Positions 27,692 through 36,638 of a stretch of 64,000 bases of DNA are shown here, piece by piece. Both the position numbers and the translations under genes were made by a program. Within the stretch, counting starts at the first letter, position 1. Each line of letters starts with the position of its first letter. Where the stretch lies: the NCBI GenBank assembly GCA_027021365.1, contig JALUUM010000009.1, forward strand, positions 1-64,000, given 5' to 3'. Below the pieces are notes generated by a model. That model worked only from the letters and a program-made list of their open reading frames with translations. It ran no database searches and was not told where the DNA came from. This DNA is from Spirochaetales bacterium (GTDB lineage: Bacteria; Spirochaetota; Spirochaetia; SZUA-6).

Positions 27692-28156
27692 TCAATCAAG
27701 GGGGTTTTCCACTCTGTAGTCCTCACCTTTTTTCTTCGTAAGGTCAACAAGCACGGTTTTTCCCTCGTATCCGTGAAGGTTGCATCTTGCTCTTACAAGT
27801 ACCTCTTTAACTCCTTCAGGCATCTTTATGCCGCCGAGACTCCTGGTGAAGGGTTGTTCATTCTCGTGGGGATGGGCAAGTACCCTCTCTGCAATAACGC
27901 TGTTATCCTCAGGGTTCACAACCTGCCAGACATTGGCATAGTGGTCCCAGCCCTCATCGTTGTGCCTTACCGTTACTTCGAAGTACCAGACATCTCCCCT
28001 ACCGCGAACTGCCTTTACAAAAACGACCTGTGCATAGTTCAGATCCGGGTTGAACTGCGGTTTTTCCTTTCCCGCATTTCCCTCTGCAAAACCAAATGAA
28101 AGAAACATGGTGATAATTATTCCTACTATAAAGATTTTTTTGATAGATATTATCAT
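27692..28156 (-). CDS. Conserved secreted protein with His-rich motif
   Basis: 154-aa exported protein. The signal peptide MIISIKKIFIVGIIITMFLS is followed by a beta-sandwich-like mature region with WYFEVTVRHNDEGWDHYANV, the motif LAHPHENEQPFTRSLGG and a single Cys in VRARCNLHGYEG. The motif resembles a conserved periplasmic family seen in other Gram-negatives, but I cannot name it. Clustered His/Glu could bind metal. The ATG at 28156 is chosen because it lies seven bases after a -10 box; an upstream in-frame TTG (28192) is the first base of the -35 box. Divergent from the lipoprotein gene. Confidence 0.65.
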   Translation of the reverse strand: MIISIKKIFIVGIIITMFLSFGFAEGNAGKEKPQFNPDLNYAQVVFVKAVRGRGDVWYFEVTVRHNDEGWDHYANVWQVVNPEDNSVIAERVLAHPHENEQPFTRSLGGIKMPEGVKEVLVRARCNLHGYEGKTVLVDLTKKKGEDYRVENPLD

Positions 28157-28163
28157 GACTACA

Positions 28164-28192
28164 ATAGTAATACTTGTACCTGGTAAATTCAA
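28164..28192 (-). promoter_or_regulatory. Candidate leaderless promoter (secreted protein)
   Basis: Minus strand TTGAAT (28187-28192), 17-bp spacer, TACTAT (28164-28169), then seven bases to the ATG at 28156. No ribosome site precedes that ATG. Confidence 0.45.
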
Positions 28193-28214
28193 ATAATAAA
28201 ATAAATAAGGTAAC

Positions 28215-28243
28215 TTGAAAAAGGCACTCTTCTATGGAATAAT
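28215..28243 (+). promoter_or_regulatory. Candidate leaderless promoter (propeller lipoprotein)
   Basis: TTGAAA (28215-28220), 17-bp spacer, AATAAT (28238-28243), then seven bases to the ATG at 28251. It mirrors the divergent promoter 23 bp away. Confidence 0.4.
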
Positions 28244-28250
28244 CCCTTCT

Positions 28251-29363
28251 ATGAAAATACTCAAAATCCTTTTGATACCGACTCTCATAGTAATATCCCT
28301 GATATTGGGTTCATGTATCAGCAAGGCACCCGAAGGGAACAAAGCTAAAACTGCGAAGAAACCCTTAAAATTGGAGATACCGGTGCTTGAACAGACCCCC
28401 TTAAAGCAGCTCGACCTTTCAAAGAACCCAAACTACACCCGCTTTGCAAAGTATGCAGAGGCAGGGCCTGTAATTCCCGGCTTGATGGAAGGCTCCGTAC
28501 CCCAGGGTTTGGCATACCTAAAGGAAAAGGGCTGGCTTCTCATTTCCAGTTACATGAACAGGGCTCTTCCAAGCAATATAACAGCGGTGGACCTTAAAGA
28601 TGGCAAACTTAAAAAGACAATCTGGCTTGCAGAGGAAGGGGGAGTACCCTTTACCGGCCATGTGGGCGGAATCTGTGTAAGCAAAAAGCATATATGGGTG
28701 GCATCGGGAAATGGCCTCCATGGCATCCTGATAGAGAATTTCCTGAAGGCAAAAGACAACTCCACATTGATATTTTCCACCGATTTCCCTACCGAGGTGC
28801 GGGCATCATTTGCAACCTCAACGGACGGCTATGTCTGGGTCGGCGAGTTCAGTTACTATCCCGACGGTATTGCAAGCCGATATTCCACTAAAAAGCTGCA
28901 TCACCTTAAGGCTCCCGACGGCAAGAATCAATATGGATGGGCTGTGGGATACAAGCTGGATGAAGAGACCGATATGCCCGTGTCTGCCCAACCGCAGTAC
29001 GTTCTCTCCATAATGGACAAGGTTCAGGGAATGGCCTTCTATAGAGACTACATATTTTTAAGCACATCCTACGGGCGAAGTAATAACAGCAGGCTCCTTG
29101 TTCACAAGAATCCGATGATTGCTTTAAAAGACAAGCCGCATACCTACGTGGAACTTGGGGGAAAGAAGGTACCACTCTGGTTCATCTATTCTGGTAACCA
29201 GGCTAACGTACTAGTTACTCCCTCCATGATGGAGGGAATTACTATGGCAGAGGGAAAACTTGCACTTCTCTTTGAATCGGGTGCAGACAAGTACCGTTCA
29301 ACCGGTATCTGGCCGCTCGACAAGATGTACCTTCTTGATATCGAGAGGTTCCTAAAAGAGTGA
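28251..29363 (+). CDS. Beta-propeller-like lipoprotein
   Basis: 370-aa lipoprotein: signal MKILKILLIPTLIVISLILG with lipobox LILGSC (Cys22). The mature region has repeated four-stranded units (PQGLAYLKEKGWLLISSYMN, GGICVSKKHIWVASGNGLHG, FATSTDGYVWVGEFSYYP, KVQGMAFYRDYIFLSTSYGR), consistent with a six- or seven-bladed propeller. No catalytic motif was recognised. The ATG at 28251 gives a proper lipoprotein signal; an upstream TTG (28215) coincides with the -35 box. Possibly a surface or periplasmic sensor or binding protein. Confidence 0.72.
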   Translation: MKILKILLIPTLIVISLILGSCISKAPEGNKAKTAKKPLKLEIPVLEQTPLKQLDLSKNPNYTRFAKYAEAGPVIPGLMEGSVPQGLAYLKEKGWLLISSYMNRALPSNITAVDLKDGKLKKTIWLAEEGGVPFTGHVGGICVSKKHIWVASGNGLHGILIENFLKAKDNSTLIFSTDFPTEVRASFATSTDGYVWVGEFSYYPDGIASRYSTKKLHHLKAPDGKNQYGWAVGYKLDEETDMPVSAQPQYVLSIMDKVQGMAFYRDYIFLSTSYGRSNNSRLLVHKNPMIALKDKPHTYVELGGKKVPLWFIYSGNQANVLVTPSMMEGITMAEGKLALLFESGADKYRSTGIWPLDKMYLLDIERFLKE

Positions 29364-29385
29364 CTTCGAAGAGTGAGCTCGTTTT

Positions 29386-30378
29386 CTACCGCCAGGAGTA
29401 GCTCTTAAGAAGAATGTCCTCGCTCTCGTTTTTCTTGGGGTCTATTCTTAACAGACCTATCTGCCTGCTCGATTTCTCACTGGTACCACCCACTATGTAG
29501 AGCATCCCATCGTAGGAAACCATGGCAACATCAGCCATGCCTCTGGGAAGAGTCATCAATTTTTTTACCCGGAGTTCCCTACCGCTTTTCCGGCTTATCA
29601 GAAGAAGGCTGTCAAGCTCACTTCCGTCCCAGCCTCCTGCTATTACAATTCCCTCCTCCGTAATGGCACCGGCCATTCTGACCACGGGAGAGGGAAGTTT
29701 TCCCCTTTTCAGAACTCTCCAGCTTCCAAGCTCTATCTCGATTACACTGTCCCTGTAATTCCTGTCCTCACCTTCCCCTCCTATTACAAAGATACTGTTA
29801 CCCTTAACAACACTCGCATGGTGCTCGAGCTTTTCCGGGAGCCTTCCTGCTATGCGGCTCTCTCCTGCAACAGGGTCTATCTCCAGAATCGTATCCGTAT
29901 AGGATTTTCCGTTCCACCCGCCAATATAGTAGAGCTTTCCTCCTGCAACAACCAGGGAACCGAAACATCTCGGTTCCGAAAGCTTCATTGCCACTTCCGT
30001 TCTTCTGGTTGTAAGGTCAAACCTTACCACCTCGTCGAAGTAACGCATCCCGTTAAAACCGCCGACGACATAGACAGCTCCCCCGAAGTATGCAGAGGCC
30101 GTCCCAAAACGGGGAGAGGGCAACGCGCCGGCATGTATCAACCTGTTATTCCTTAAGTCTATTGCCAGAACATCATCGTAGACCCTGTTTCCTCGCCCCA
30201 GGCCACCGAAGATGTATATCCTTCCCGTAACCTCGACGGCGGATATCCACTTTCTGGCAGTCCAGGGTTTGAATATCACGTGCCTTGCGCTGATACCTGC
30301 CAGGAGGAGAAGGCCTGCAAATACGGAAATGTAGATGAGGATCGTTAACCTGTCCCTTTTCGTGAAGCTTTGAAACAT
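29386..30378 (-). CDS. Membrane-anchored Kelch-repeat protein
   Basis: 330-aa protein with one N-terminal transmembrane anchor (RLTILIYISVFAGLLLLAGI, residues about 10-30) and six Kelch repeats forming a beta-propeller; each has the double-Gly signature followed by a conserved aromatic (IYIFGGLGRG, VYVVGGFNGM, LYYIGGWNGK, IFVIGGEGED, IVIAGGWDGS, LYIVGGTSEK). The propeller should face the periplasm. Convergent with the lipoprotein gene upstream. Kelch propellers bind proteins or sugars; the ligand is not known. Confidence 0.8.
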   Translation of the reverse strand: MFQSFTKRDRLTILIYISVFAGLLLLAGISARHVIFKPWTARKWISAVEVTGRIYIFGGLGRGNRVYDDVLAIDLRNNRLIHAGALPSPRFGTASAYFGGAVYVVGGFNGMRYFDEVVRFDLTTRRTEVAMKLSEPRCFGSLVVAGGKLYYIGGWNGKSYTDTILEIDPVAGESRIAGRLPEKLEHHASVVKGNSIFVIGGEGEDRNYRDSVIEIELGSWRVLKRGKLPSPVVRMAGAITEEGIVIAGGWDGSELDSLLLISRKSGRELRVKKLMTLPRGMADVAMVSYDGMLYIVGGTSEKSSRQIGLLRIDPKKNESEDILLKSYSWR

Positions 30379-30486
30379 CCGCCCTTAAAATATAACAGCC
30401 CGAGATTGTAACTATCAACAATATATGATAAAAACATCTTATGTTAATAATACACGTAATACACGGCCTTAAGGAGGGCTATTAGA

Positions 30487-31653
30487 ATGAGATACGAAGG
30501 TGTATCGATATTTACAGGGAAACCTGTCTCCGTGACCGTAGAGGGAGGTTTCATTTCTCAGGTAACCGAGCTTGATACGAGGGACAAGCTTCCCTATATC
30601 TCACCCGGGTTTTTAGACATGCAGGTAAATGGCTATGTGGGAAGCGATTACAGCCTGGAGGATTTCAACGAGGAACACCTTGGAAGTATAATTGAAAGCC
30701 TTGCAAAATCGGGAACCACCCAGCATGTTCCAACCATTGTATCCAGCCCGCAGGAACTCATAGTGAAAAACCTAAAGGTTATTTCAGGCGCCATGGAAAG
30801 GCACCCTGAAATTGCAGATGCCATTTCAGGGATTCACATAGAGGGCCCCTACATCTCATCGGAAGACGGGCCGAGGGGAGCCCACGATCCAAGGTATGTG
30901 AGGGACCCCAGTATCGACGAGTACAGGGAATGGCAGGAATCAAGCGGAGGTCGGATTTCCATTGTTACGCTTGCACCGGAGAGGAAAGGAGCAATCGATT
31001 TTATTAAGCTGATAGTCTCGGAAGGGGTTACGGCTTCTCTGGGACACACTGGGGCCTCGCCGGAGCAGATAAACGAGGCTGTCGATGCGGGTGCAAGCCT
31101 TTCCACCCATCTTGGAAACGGAAGCTATGCCGTTATACCGCGGTTAAAAAACTACATCTGGGAACAGCTTGCAAGGGACGAGCTTACAATTGGGGTGATA
31201 TCGGACGGCTTTCACCTTCCCCCTTCCGTTGTAAAAGTCTTTCTCCGTGTCAAGGGATACGATAGAATGATACTTGTTAGCGATGTTGCCCTTCTGGGCG
31301 GGATGAAGCCCGGTATCTACAAGTGGGGAAACCTCGACGTGCAGGTCTACGATGACGGGCACCTGGGTCTTCCCGGTACCGAGTACCTTGCCGGTGCCGG
31401 ACATCTGTTGGACTGGGACCTGGCGCACTTTATGCGATTTACCGGTAGCAGCCTTAAGGATGCCATAGGCCTCTGTACTCTGAACCCGGCAAGGGTACTC
31501 GGCCTGGGGAAGTCTTATAAGTCATACGGAAAGCTGGAGGCTGGCGCGCCTGCCAATATCGTTCTCTTTGAATATAACACCGGGGATGAAAGGCTTGAAA
31601 TACTGAAAACCGTTACAATGGGGAGGGAAGTTTTTAACGCACCTGGACGATAA
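30487..31653 (+). CDS. NagA-like amidohydrolase
   Basis: 388-aa amidohydrolase-superfamily enzyme similar to N-acetylglucosamine-6-phosphate deacetylase. Metal and substrate motifs: PGFLDMQVNG, GIHIEGPYISSEDGPRGAHD (metal-binding Glu), ASLGHTGAS and STHLGNGSYAV (metal-binding His), ISDGFHL and the catalytic Asp in VSDVALLGG. The LGNGSYAVIPRLKNYIWEQ segment differs from the usual THLYNAM of NagA, so it belongs to a divergent NagA-like subgroup whose substrate may not be GlcNAc-6-P. AAGGAGG precedes the ATG. Monocistronic. Confidence 0.8.
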   Translation: MRYEGVSIFTGKPVSVTVEGGFISQVTELDTRDKLPYISPGFLDMQVNGYVGSDYSLEDFNEEHLGSIIESLAKSGTTQHVPTIVSSPQELIVKNLKVISGAMERHPEIADAISGIHIEGPYISSEDGPRGAHDPRYVRDPSIDEYREWQESSGGRISIVTLAPERKGAIDFIKLIVSEGVTASLGHTGASPEQINEAVDAGASLSTHLGNGSYAVIPRLKNYIWEQLARDELTIGVISDGFHLPPSVVKVFLRVKGYDRMILVSDVALLGGMKPGIYKWGNLDVQVYDDGHLGLPGTEYLAGAGHLLDWDLAHFMRFTGSSLKDAIGLCTLNPARVLGLGKSYKSYGKLEAGAPANIVLFEYNTGDERLEILKTVTMGREVFNAPGR

Positions 31654-31735
31654 GACTCTGCCCCAACTGGAACTTTAACCGATAACTGGTCGCGATAGCC
31701 CCGTTTACCCGACAGCCCCTTTCACCCTAAAACGT

Positions 31736-32923
31736 TCACCCGATAAAGCGTTTTTTTGCACCCTCTGTCAATTTCTTCAGCAGAGCGGCAGGATTTTTCA
31801 CCTTGGAGAGCAGCATGAATGCCGCTATCACGTACGGCTTGTAGCCGGCCTCCATGTAGGTTTCCTTTCTGTACCTGTCAAAAACGGAGGCTTCAACCTC
31901 TCCATGTTCACAGCTCACGCCGGATATATCCGCAGGAAGGCAGTGCATGTAGAGGGCATTGTTCGTTTTCTTCATAAGCTCCTCGGTGCACTCCCAGTCC
32001 ATGAAACGCTTGTTGTTTTCCAGTGCCTTTCTCTCCAGCTCTTCCAGGCCCTTCGTATCTTTCTCCTTGAGAAGTGCAGTCCTCTCCTCCATTACCTCAT
32101 ACGGCGCCCAGCTTTTAGGATAAACCGCATCGGCCCCGTTAAAAGCCTCTTCCATCGAATTGGTAACCTGAAAGGTGCCGCCCGTCTTTCTGCTGTTTTC
32201 CTCTGCCAGTGTCTCTATCTCCGGAATAAGGTGGTAGCCTTCAGGATATGCAAGTGAAACATTCATACCAAAACGTGTCATAAGACCTATTATTCCCTGG
32301 GGCACCGAAAGGGGCTTTCCATAGGAGGGAGAATATGCCCATGTCATTGCAATCTTCTTGCCCTTGAGGTTCTCGATTCCCCCGAAGTAGTTAATGAGGT
32401 GGGCAAGGTCTGCAAGTGACTGGGTGGGGTGGTCTATATCACTCTGGAGGTTTACAAGTACCGGTATCTGGGGAAGCACCCCGTCTCTGTAGCCCTCCCT
32501 CACCGCCTTTGAAACTGATTCCATGTAGCTGTGGCCCTCGCCTAAAAAGATGTCATCCCTTATTCCAATGACTTCCGTAAGGAATGAAATCATGTTGGCA
32601 GTCTCCCTTACGGTCTCACCATGGGCAACCTGCGTCTTTGTTTCATCGAGGTCCTGAACGGCCAGGCCAAGAAGGTTTGCGGCACCCATAAAACTGAACC
32701 TCGTTCTTGTGGACTTGTCCCTGAAAATTGAAACTGCAAGGCCCGAGTCGAATATCCTGGAAGAGATATTCTTAAGCCGCATTTCCTTAAGAATGCCTGC
32801 TGTCTTGATTATTGCCTCTATCTCTGTCTCGCTCTTCTCCCAGGTAAGAAGAAGATCAGATTGAAACAGATTCTTGTAATTAAGATTCTCAAGTTCTTCT
32901 ATCAAAGCTGGTAGTTCTTTCAT
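31736..32923 (-). CDS. ygeW: YgeW knotted carbamoyltransferase
   Basis: 395-aa member of the aspartate/ornithine carbamoyltransferase superfamily. Carbamoyl-phosphate-binding motif FRDKSTRTRFSF, the HPTQSLADLAHL motif and MHCLPADISGV are intact; the length and the MTWAYSPSYGKPLSVP segment match the YgeW type found in anaerobic purine-degradation clusters. The natural amino substrate is not established; roles in allantoin or 2,3-diaminopropionate-linked pathways have been proposed for the family. Last gene of the xdhC-xdhB-deaminase-ygeW operon. Confidence 0.9.
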   Translation of the reverse strand: MKELPALIEELENLNYKNLFQSDLLLTWEKSETEIEAIIKTAGILKEMRLKNISSRIFDSGLAVSIFRDKSTRTRFSFMGAANLLGLAVQDLDETKTQVAHGETVRETANMISFLTEVIGIRDDIFLGEGHSYMESVSKAVREGYRDGVLPQIPVLVNLQSDIDHPTQSLADLAHLINYFGGIENLKGKKIAMTWAYSPSYGKPLSVPQGIIGLMTRFGMNVSLAYPEGYHLIPEIETLAEENSRKTGGTFQVTNSMEEAFNGADAVYPKSWAPYEVMEERTALLKEKDTKGLEELERKALENNKRFMDWECTEELMKKTNNALYMHCLPADISGVSCEHGEVEASVFDRYRKETYMEAGYKPYVIAAFMLLSKVKNPAALLKKLTEGAKKRFIG

Positions 32924-32941
32924 AGGATACTTCCTCCAAAT

Positions 32942-34315
32942 CTATATATTCTCTAACAGTTTAAATGATATCTGATTTGCCTTTTCCTTTATCTCGTCTT
33001 CGTCTGCATTTTTAAGTTTTCCCTTCTCGACCACAACCTTTCCGTTTACTATTGTGTATTCCGCCCCGTGATTGTAGCCTGCAAATACAAGGGCCGCCAC
33101 AGGATCGGAGAGGGAACCTGCATACTCCAGCTTGTCGATATCAAAGAGCGCTAAGTCTGCTGCATAACCTTCTTCTATCCTTCCCGTTTTTTCAAAGCCA
33201 AGTATCTTTGCACCGTTCTCCGTTCCCAGCTTTATGGCCTCTCTTGCCGAAAGTGCATCCGAACCGTATTTTACACGCTGAAGAAGCATGGCATTCCTTA
33301 CCTCTCCAAGCATATCGGATGAGTCATTCGAGGCAGAGCCGTCCACACCAAGGCCCACTGTTATCCCCTTCTCTATCATCTCCTTTACCCTTGCAATTCC
33401 GGAACCAAGCCTCATGTTTGATGTGGGACAGTGGGCAATTGAAGTTCCCGTTTCCTTGAGCCTTTCAAGCTCTTCATCGTTAAAGTGGATTCCATGGGCG
33501 TAGAAAACATCATCACCGATAAACTCGTACTTTTCCATGAACTCCAGGGGCCTTATACCGAGGTTGTTAAGGCAGTAGTCATCCTCGTCCCTCGTTTCTG
33601 CCAGGTGAGTATGGAGTTTTACACCGTACTTCCTTGCAAGCCTTGCAGAATCCCTTAAGAGTTCGGGGCTCACTGAAAAGGGGCTGCAGGGGGCAAGGAT
33701 AACCCTCTGCATGGAAAGTTCATCCGGGTCATGGTACCTTTCTATAACCCTTTCACTATCCTTAAGAATTTCCTCCTCCTCCTGCACAACAGAATCAGGG
33801 GGAAGCCCTCCGTCCTTCTTGCTCCTGGACATGGAACCCCTTGTCGGTGTGAACCTTATTCCAAGTTTGCCCGCCGCTTCGAACTGGATTCCCATAAGGT
33901 CACCGCTGAAACCCTTTGGATAGAGGTAGTGGTGATCGGTGGTACAGGTAGCTCCCGTTTTAAGAAGCTCAGCCACGGCAAGCTGGGTGGAATAGTAAAC
34001 AGCCTCTTCGTCTATCCCCTTCCATACCTCGTAAAGGTAGACGAGCCAGTCGAAGAGCTTTGCATTCTGTACTTCCGGTATGTTCCTTGTAAGTGTCTGG
34101 TAGAAGTGATGATGAGTATTTACGAGCCCGGGAAGGGCGACCATCCCGTTACAGTCTATCGTTGTAGTTTCAGTTTCGCCGGCCGGTTTTTCATCGGCTT
34201 CAAGCTTCTTACCGACTCTTACGATTCGATTTCCCTTTATAAGAATGTCACAATCGGGAATCCCACCCTTTTCGAATGACATATAAACGTAATTACAGTT
34301 CTTTAAAAGTAACAT
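32942..34315 (-). CDS. 8-oxoguanine-deaminase-like amidohydrolase
   Basis: 457-aa metal-dependent deaminase. Metal and catalytic motifs: NTHHHFYQTLTRN (HxH), TTDHHYLYP, LHTHLAETRDE, HGIHF, HCPTSNMRLGSG and VDGSASNDSSDM. The HHH signature with LFDWLVYLYEVWKGID is diagnostic of enzymes that deaminate 8-oxoguanine or related purines to uric-acid-like products. It follows the xdhB gene by only one base. In this operon it would supply or process oxidised purines for xanthine dehydrogenase. Guanine as natural substrate is also possible. Confidence 0.85.
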   Translation of the reverse strand: MLLLKNCNYVYMSFEKGGIPDCDILIKGNRIVRVGKKLEADEKPAGETETTTIDCNGMVALPGLVNTHHHFYQTLTRNIPEVQNAKLFDWLVYLYEVWKGIDEEAVYYSTQLAVAELLKTGATCTTDHHYLYPKGFSGDLMGIQFEAAGKLGIRFTPTRGSMSRSKKDGGLPPDSVVQEEEEILKDSERVIERYHDPDELSMQRVILAPCSPFSVSPELLRDSARLARKYGVKLHTHLAETRDEDDYCLNNLGIRPLEFMEKYEFIGDDVFYAHGIHFNDEELERLKETGTSIAHCPTSNMRLGSGIARVKEMIEKGITVGLGVDGSASNDSSDMLGEVRNAMLLQRVKYGSDALSAREAIKLGTENGAKILGFEKTGRIEEGYAADLALFDIDKLEYAGSLSDPVAALVFAGYNHGAEYTIVNGKVVVEKGKLKNADEDEIKEKANQISFKLLENI

Positions 34316-34316
34316 G

Positions 34317-35309
34317 TTATTTACACAGCTCCACTATGAATTCCTTAAGGAGTGACAGGGAAACCTCTTTTCTGTATGCAGCCCTGGACCGCTGGTCGTC
34401 AATAGGTGTTATCAGGTCGGAATACAGATAGACTGACCTTTCTTTAATCTTTTCTATAATCCTTCCTGCATTGTGGCTGCCATTTTCCCCACCGTTTCCC
34501 TTTCCTTTTCCACCTTTCTCGTTAAGTACTTCCAGCAGCGCTTCTTCGTTTTCCCTTGAACGAACCACCGTAGGAGCAACCGCTCCGAAGGCTATTCGAA
34601 GGTCTGAGATTTTTTTGCCGGGTTTGCCTTTACCGACCCCATCCGCGGAAACAGAATGGCTGGAGTATCCGGAGCGGCCAGAGTGGGCGGGGTTTTTTAT
34701 TGCAAGGCCCATAAAGCTTACCTTCGACAGGGCATTGGCCCTTCTTGTTCCGACTTTCCTGTAGAAGGTCGAGGTAAAATCGATCTTCTCAAATGATACG
34801 GATATCAAGAGTTCATCCTGGCCAAGCTCCGTCTTTCCCGGGCCTTTAATAAATTCTTCTATTTTAACCTTTCTCTTTCCGTCGGGACCTACCAGCGTTA
34901 AAACCGCATTAAGACAGTAAAGCGGTACCAGCGTATCACCTGCCGGCGATGCGTTACAGATATTTCCCCCTATCGTTGCCATGTTTCTTATCCCGGGAGC
35001 AGCTATCTCACCGATTACCTCTTTGACATACTTAGGTATGATTTCACTCTTCAACAACTCTGAAAAAGTGGTAAGGGCTCCAATCTCTATAAAGGCTTTT
35101 CCTGCTTCCTCTCTCTCCTTAACGAATCGAAGCTCCGAAAGTTTTCCAAGGAGAATCACATTGCTTTTGAAATCGGGAAGCATGCCTGAGGGACGGCGGT
35201 ACTTGACCATTAAATCAGTGCCACCCGCAAGGGGCACAGCTTGCTCGCTTGCTCGAATCGAGATGGCCTCTTCCAGGTTTTCTGGTGTAAATACTTCTAT
35301 CCCCTTCAT
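34317..35309 (-). CDS. xdhB: Xanthine dehydrogenase FAD-binding subunit
   Basis: 330-aa FAD subunit of the molybdenum hydroxylase. PCMH-fold motifs: [35 protein letters not shown], and a C-terminal CO-dehydrogenase flavoprotein domain. Two low-complexity Gly/Ser/Lys stretches (about residues 205-225 and 255-270) are insertions compared with typical XdhB. The ATG at 35309 has GAGG eight bases upstream and overlaps the stop of xdhC. Electrons pass from the Mo subunit (encoded 22 kb away) through the 2Fe-2S subunit to this FAD. Confidence 0.9.
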   Translation of the reverse strand: MKGIEVFTPENLEEAISIRASEQAVPLAGGTDLMVKYRRPSGMLPDFKSNVILLGKLSELRFVKEREEAGKAFIEIGALTTFSELLKSEIIPKYVKEVIGEIAAPGIRNMATIGGNICNASPAGDTLVPLYCLNAVLTLVGPDGKRKVKIEEFIKGPGKTELGQDELLISVSFEKIDFTSTFYRKVGTRRANALSKVSFMGLAIKNPAHSGRSGYSSHSVSADGVGKGKPGKKISDLRIAFGAVAPTVVRSRENEEALLEVLNEKGGKGKGNGGENGSHNAGRIIEKIKERSVYLYSDLITPIDDQRSRAAYRKEVSLSLLKEFIVELCK

Positions 35310-35812
35310 TTCTTCGCCTCGCTCTTCCAAAGCTCAGAAGCCTCCCTGGAAGCCTTTTCTATACCGGATACAATGGACTGGTATCCCGTACATCTGCAGA
35401 GGTTACCGGAAATCCCCTCTCTTATATCCCTTTCATCCGGTTCCGGGTTCTCGGAGAGTAGGGCTTCCGCCGCAATAACGAATCCAGGGGTACAGAAACC
35501 GCACTGCACGGCAGAGCTTTCTGCCATGGAATCCTCCAACACCTTATACCTCTCTGTCTTTCTGTAACCTTCGATCGTCGTAACTTCATGGCCTGAGACT
35601 GTGCCTACAGGGACGATGCAGGAATTTACTATTTTACCATCCAGTAGTACCGAACATGCCCCGCATTCACCCTCTCCGCATCCCTCCTTGACCCCGGTAA
35701 GGCCGAAGTCATACCTAAGAACATCTAAGAGACGCTTTAACGGATGAACCTCTATAGAGACCATTTCTCCGTTTAATCTAAAGGTTATTTCTTGTGTTTT
35801 ACCCGATTTCAT
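35306..35812 (-). CDS. xdhC: Xanthine dehydrogenase 2Fe-2S subunit
   Basis: 168-aa small subunit with two [2Fe-2S] clusters. The plant-ferredoxin-type cluster ligands are in [16 protein letters not shown] and a following Cys; the second cluster is held by CGFCTPGF and LCRCTGYQ. First gene of its operon; promoter TTGCAA/TATAAT lies upstream. Its function depends on xdhA, encoded separately at 57.5-59.7 kb. Confidence 0.93.
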   Translation of the reverse strand: MKSGKTQEITFRLNGEMVSIEVHPLKRLLDVLRYDFGLTGVKEGCGEGECGACSVLLDGKIVNSCIVPVGTVSGHEVTTIEGYRKTERYKVLEDSMAESSAVQCGFCTPGFVIAAEALLSENPEPDERDIREGISGNLCRCTGYQSIVSGIEKASREASELWKSEAKK

Positions 35813-35854
35813 GATGGCAGGAACCTGTTATTTGATTTTTTCATTGCAGAGACG

Positions 35855-35883
35855 ATTATAAAACAGCTTAGCAATTCTTGCAA
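35855..35883 (-). promoter_or_regulatory. Promoter of the xdhC-xdhB-deaminase-ygeW operon
   Basis: Minus strand TTGCAA (35878-35883), 17-bp spacer, TATAAT (35855-35860). The spacer and -35 box lie inside a long inverted repeat. Confidence 0.5.
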
Positions 35884-35891
35884 TGCTGTTT
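35861..35891. promoter_or_regulatory. 31-bp inverted repeat overlapping the xdh promoter
   Basis: AAACAGC ... GCTGTTT arms (7 bp, perfect) enclose a second dyad GCAA ... TTGC. It sits on the -35 box and spacer of the xdh promoter and 12 bp after the Crp/Fnr gene stop. It may be an operator; read on the minus strand it also ends in TTTTAT, so it could double as a terminator for the upstream regulator gene. Confidence 0.5.
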
Positions 35892-35902
35892 GAATGTATA
35901 CT

Positions 35903-36616
35903 TTATGCTATTTTATATATGGATTTACCACCTTTACGAGTTTTTTGAATTATTCCCTTTCTTATAAGGCTGCTTATGCTTCTGGATAGTGAGGGCCTTT
36001 CTACTCCGAAATAGGCGGCAAGGTTTTCCAGTTTGACAGGTAGAGTTATTTCTTCTTCGCCGTTTTTCTCTTTAATCAAGGCAAGATAATTTATAAATTT
36101 CTCTTCAATAGTATTCAAAGTTAAAAAGGATACTCTTTCGGATAACGATATAACCATCTCTGATACGATACCTAAGAGATTCCTTGTAAAAAGAAGCGAA
36201 CTTGATATTAAATAATTAAGGTCTTTTTCCGGTATAACAATAAATTGTGTTGTCTCGATTTTATTGTTGGTATTTTTTTCAGATTGATGTTTACCAACCG
36301 TTTTTATTGTAACCGGGCTGATTTTGTTTTTTGAAAAAAAGGTAGCCGGGGCTACTATAAAAGGTGCTGTTAGGTGACCGATCTGGATTACCCTGCCATT
36401 ATAACCGGTAATTTCGGAGATACAGGAACCCTTTACTAAAATGAGTAGCTCTCTATATACATCACCCTGTAAAATAATAACGGAATCATCTCTATAGTTC
36501 TGAAAACGAATAGAGGAACCAGAGATAATTTTATTAAGCTGATCTGTATTGAAACCTTTAAAAAGCTCTACATTGGATAGAATCTCTGCCAATTTGTTTT
36601 TTTGTTTATTTTTCAT
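35903..36616 (-). CDS. Crp/Fnr-family transcription regulator
   Basis: 237-aa regulator with N-terminal cyclic-nucleotide-binding-like barrel (residues about 20-110, including ILVKGSCISEITGYNGRVIQ) and C-terminal winged helix (ENLAAYFGVERPSLSRSISS). No Cys cluster for an FeS centre is present, so it is not a classical Fnr. The ATG at 36616 is used; its ribosome site is poor and a perfect TGTAACA-AA-TGTTACA palindrome is seven bases upstream, suggesting autoregulation. It lies directly upstream of the xdh operon, which it may control, and divergent from a CopD-like gene. Confidence 0.8.
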   Translation of the reverse strand: MKNKQKNKLAEILSNVELFKGFNTDQLNKIISGSSIRFQNYRDDSVIILQGDVYRELLILVKGSCISEITGYNGRVIQIGHLTAPFIVAPATFFSKNKISPVTIKTVGKHQSEKNTNNKIETTQFIVIPEKDLNYLISSSLLFTRNLLGIVSEMVISLSERVSFLTLNTIEEKFINYLALIKEKNGEEEITLPVKLENLAAYFGVERPSLSRSISSLIRKGIIQKTRKGGKSIYKIA

Positions 36617-36622
36617 TTTAAT

Positions 36623-36638
36623 TGTAACAAATGTTACA
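36623..36638. promoter_or_regulatory. Perfect 16-bp palindrome, probable Crp/Fnr-family operator
   Basis: TGTAACA-AA-TGTTACA between the divergent crp-like gene and the CopD-like gene. The arm sequence resembles sites of Crp/Fnr-family factors other than Crp or Fnr themselves. Confidence 0.5.
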
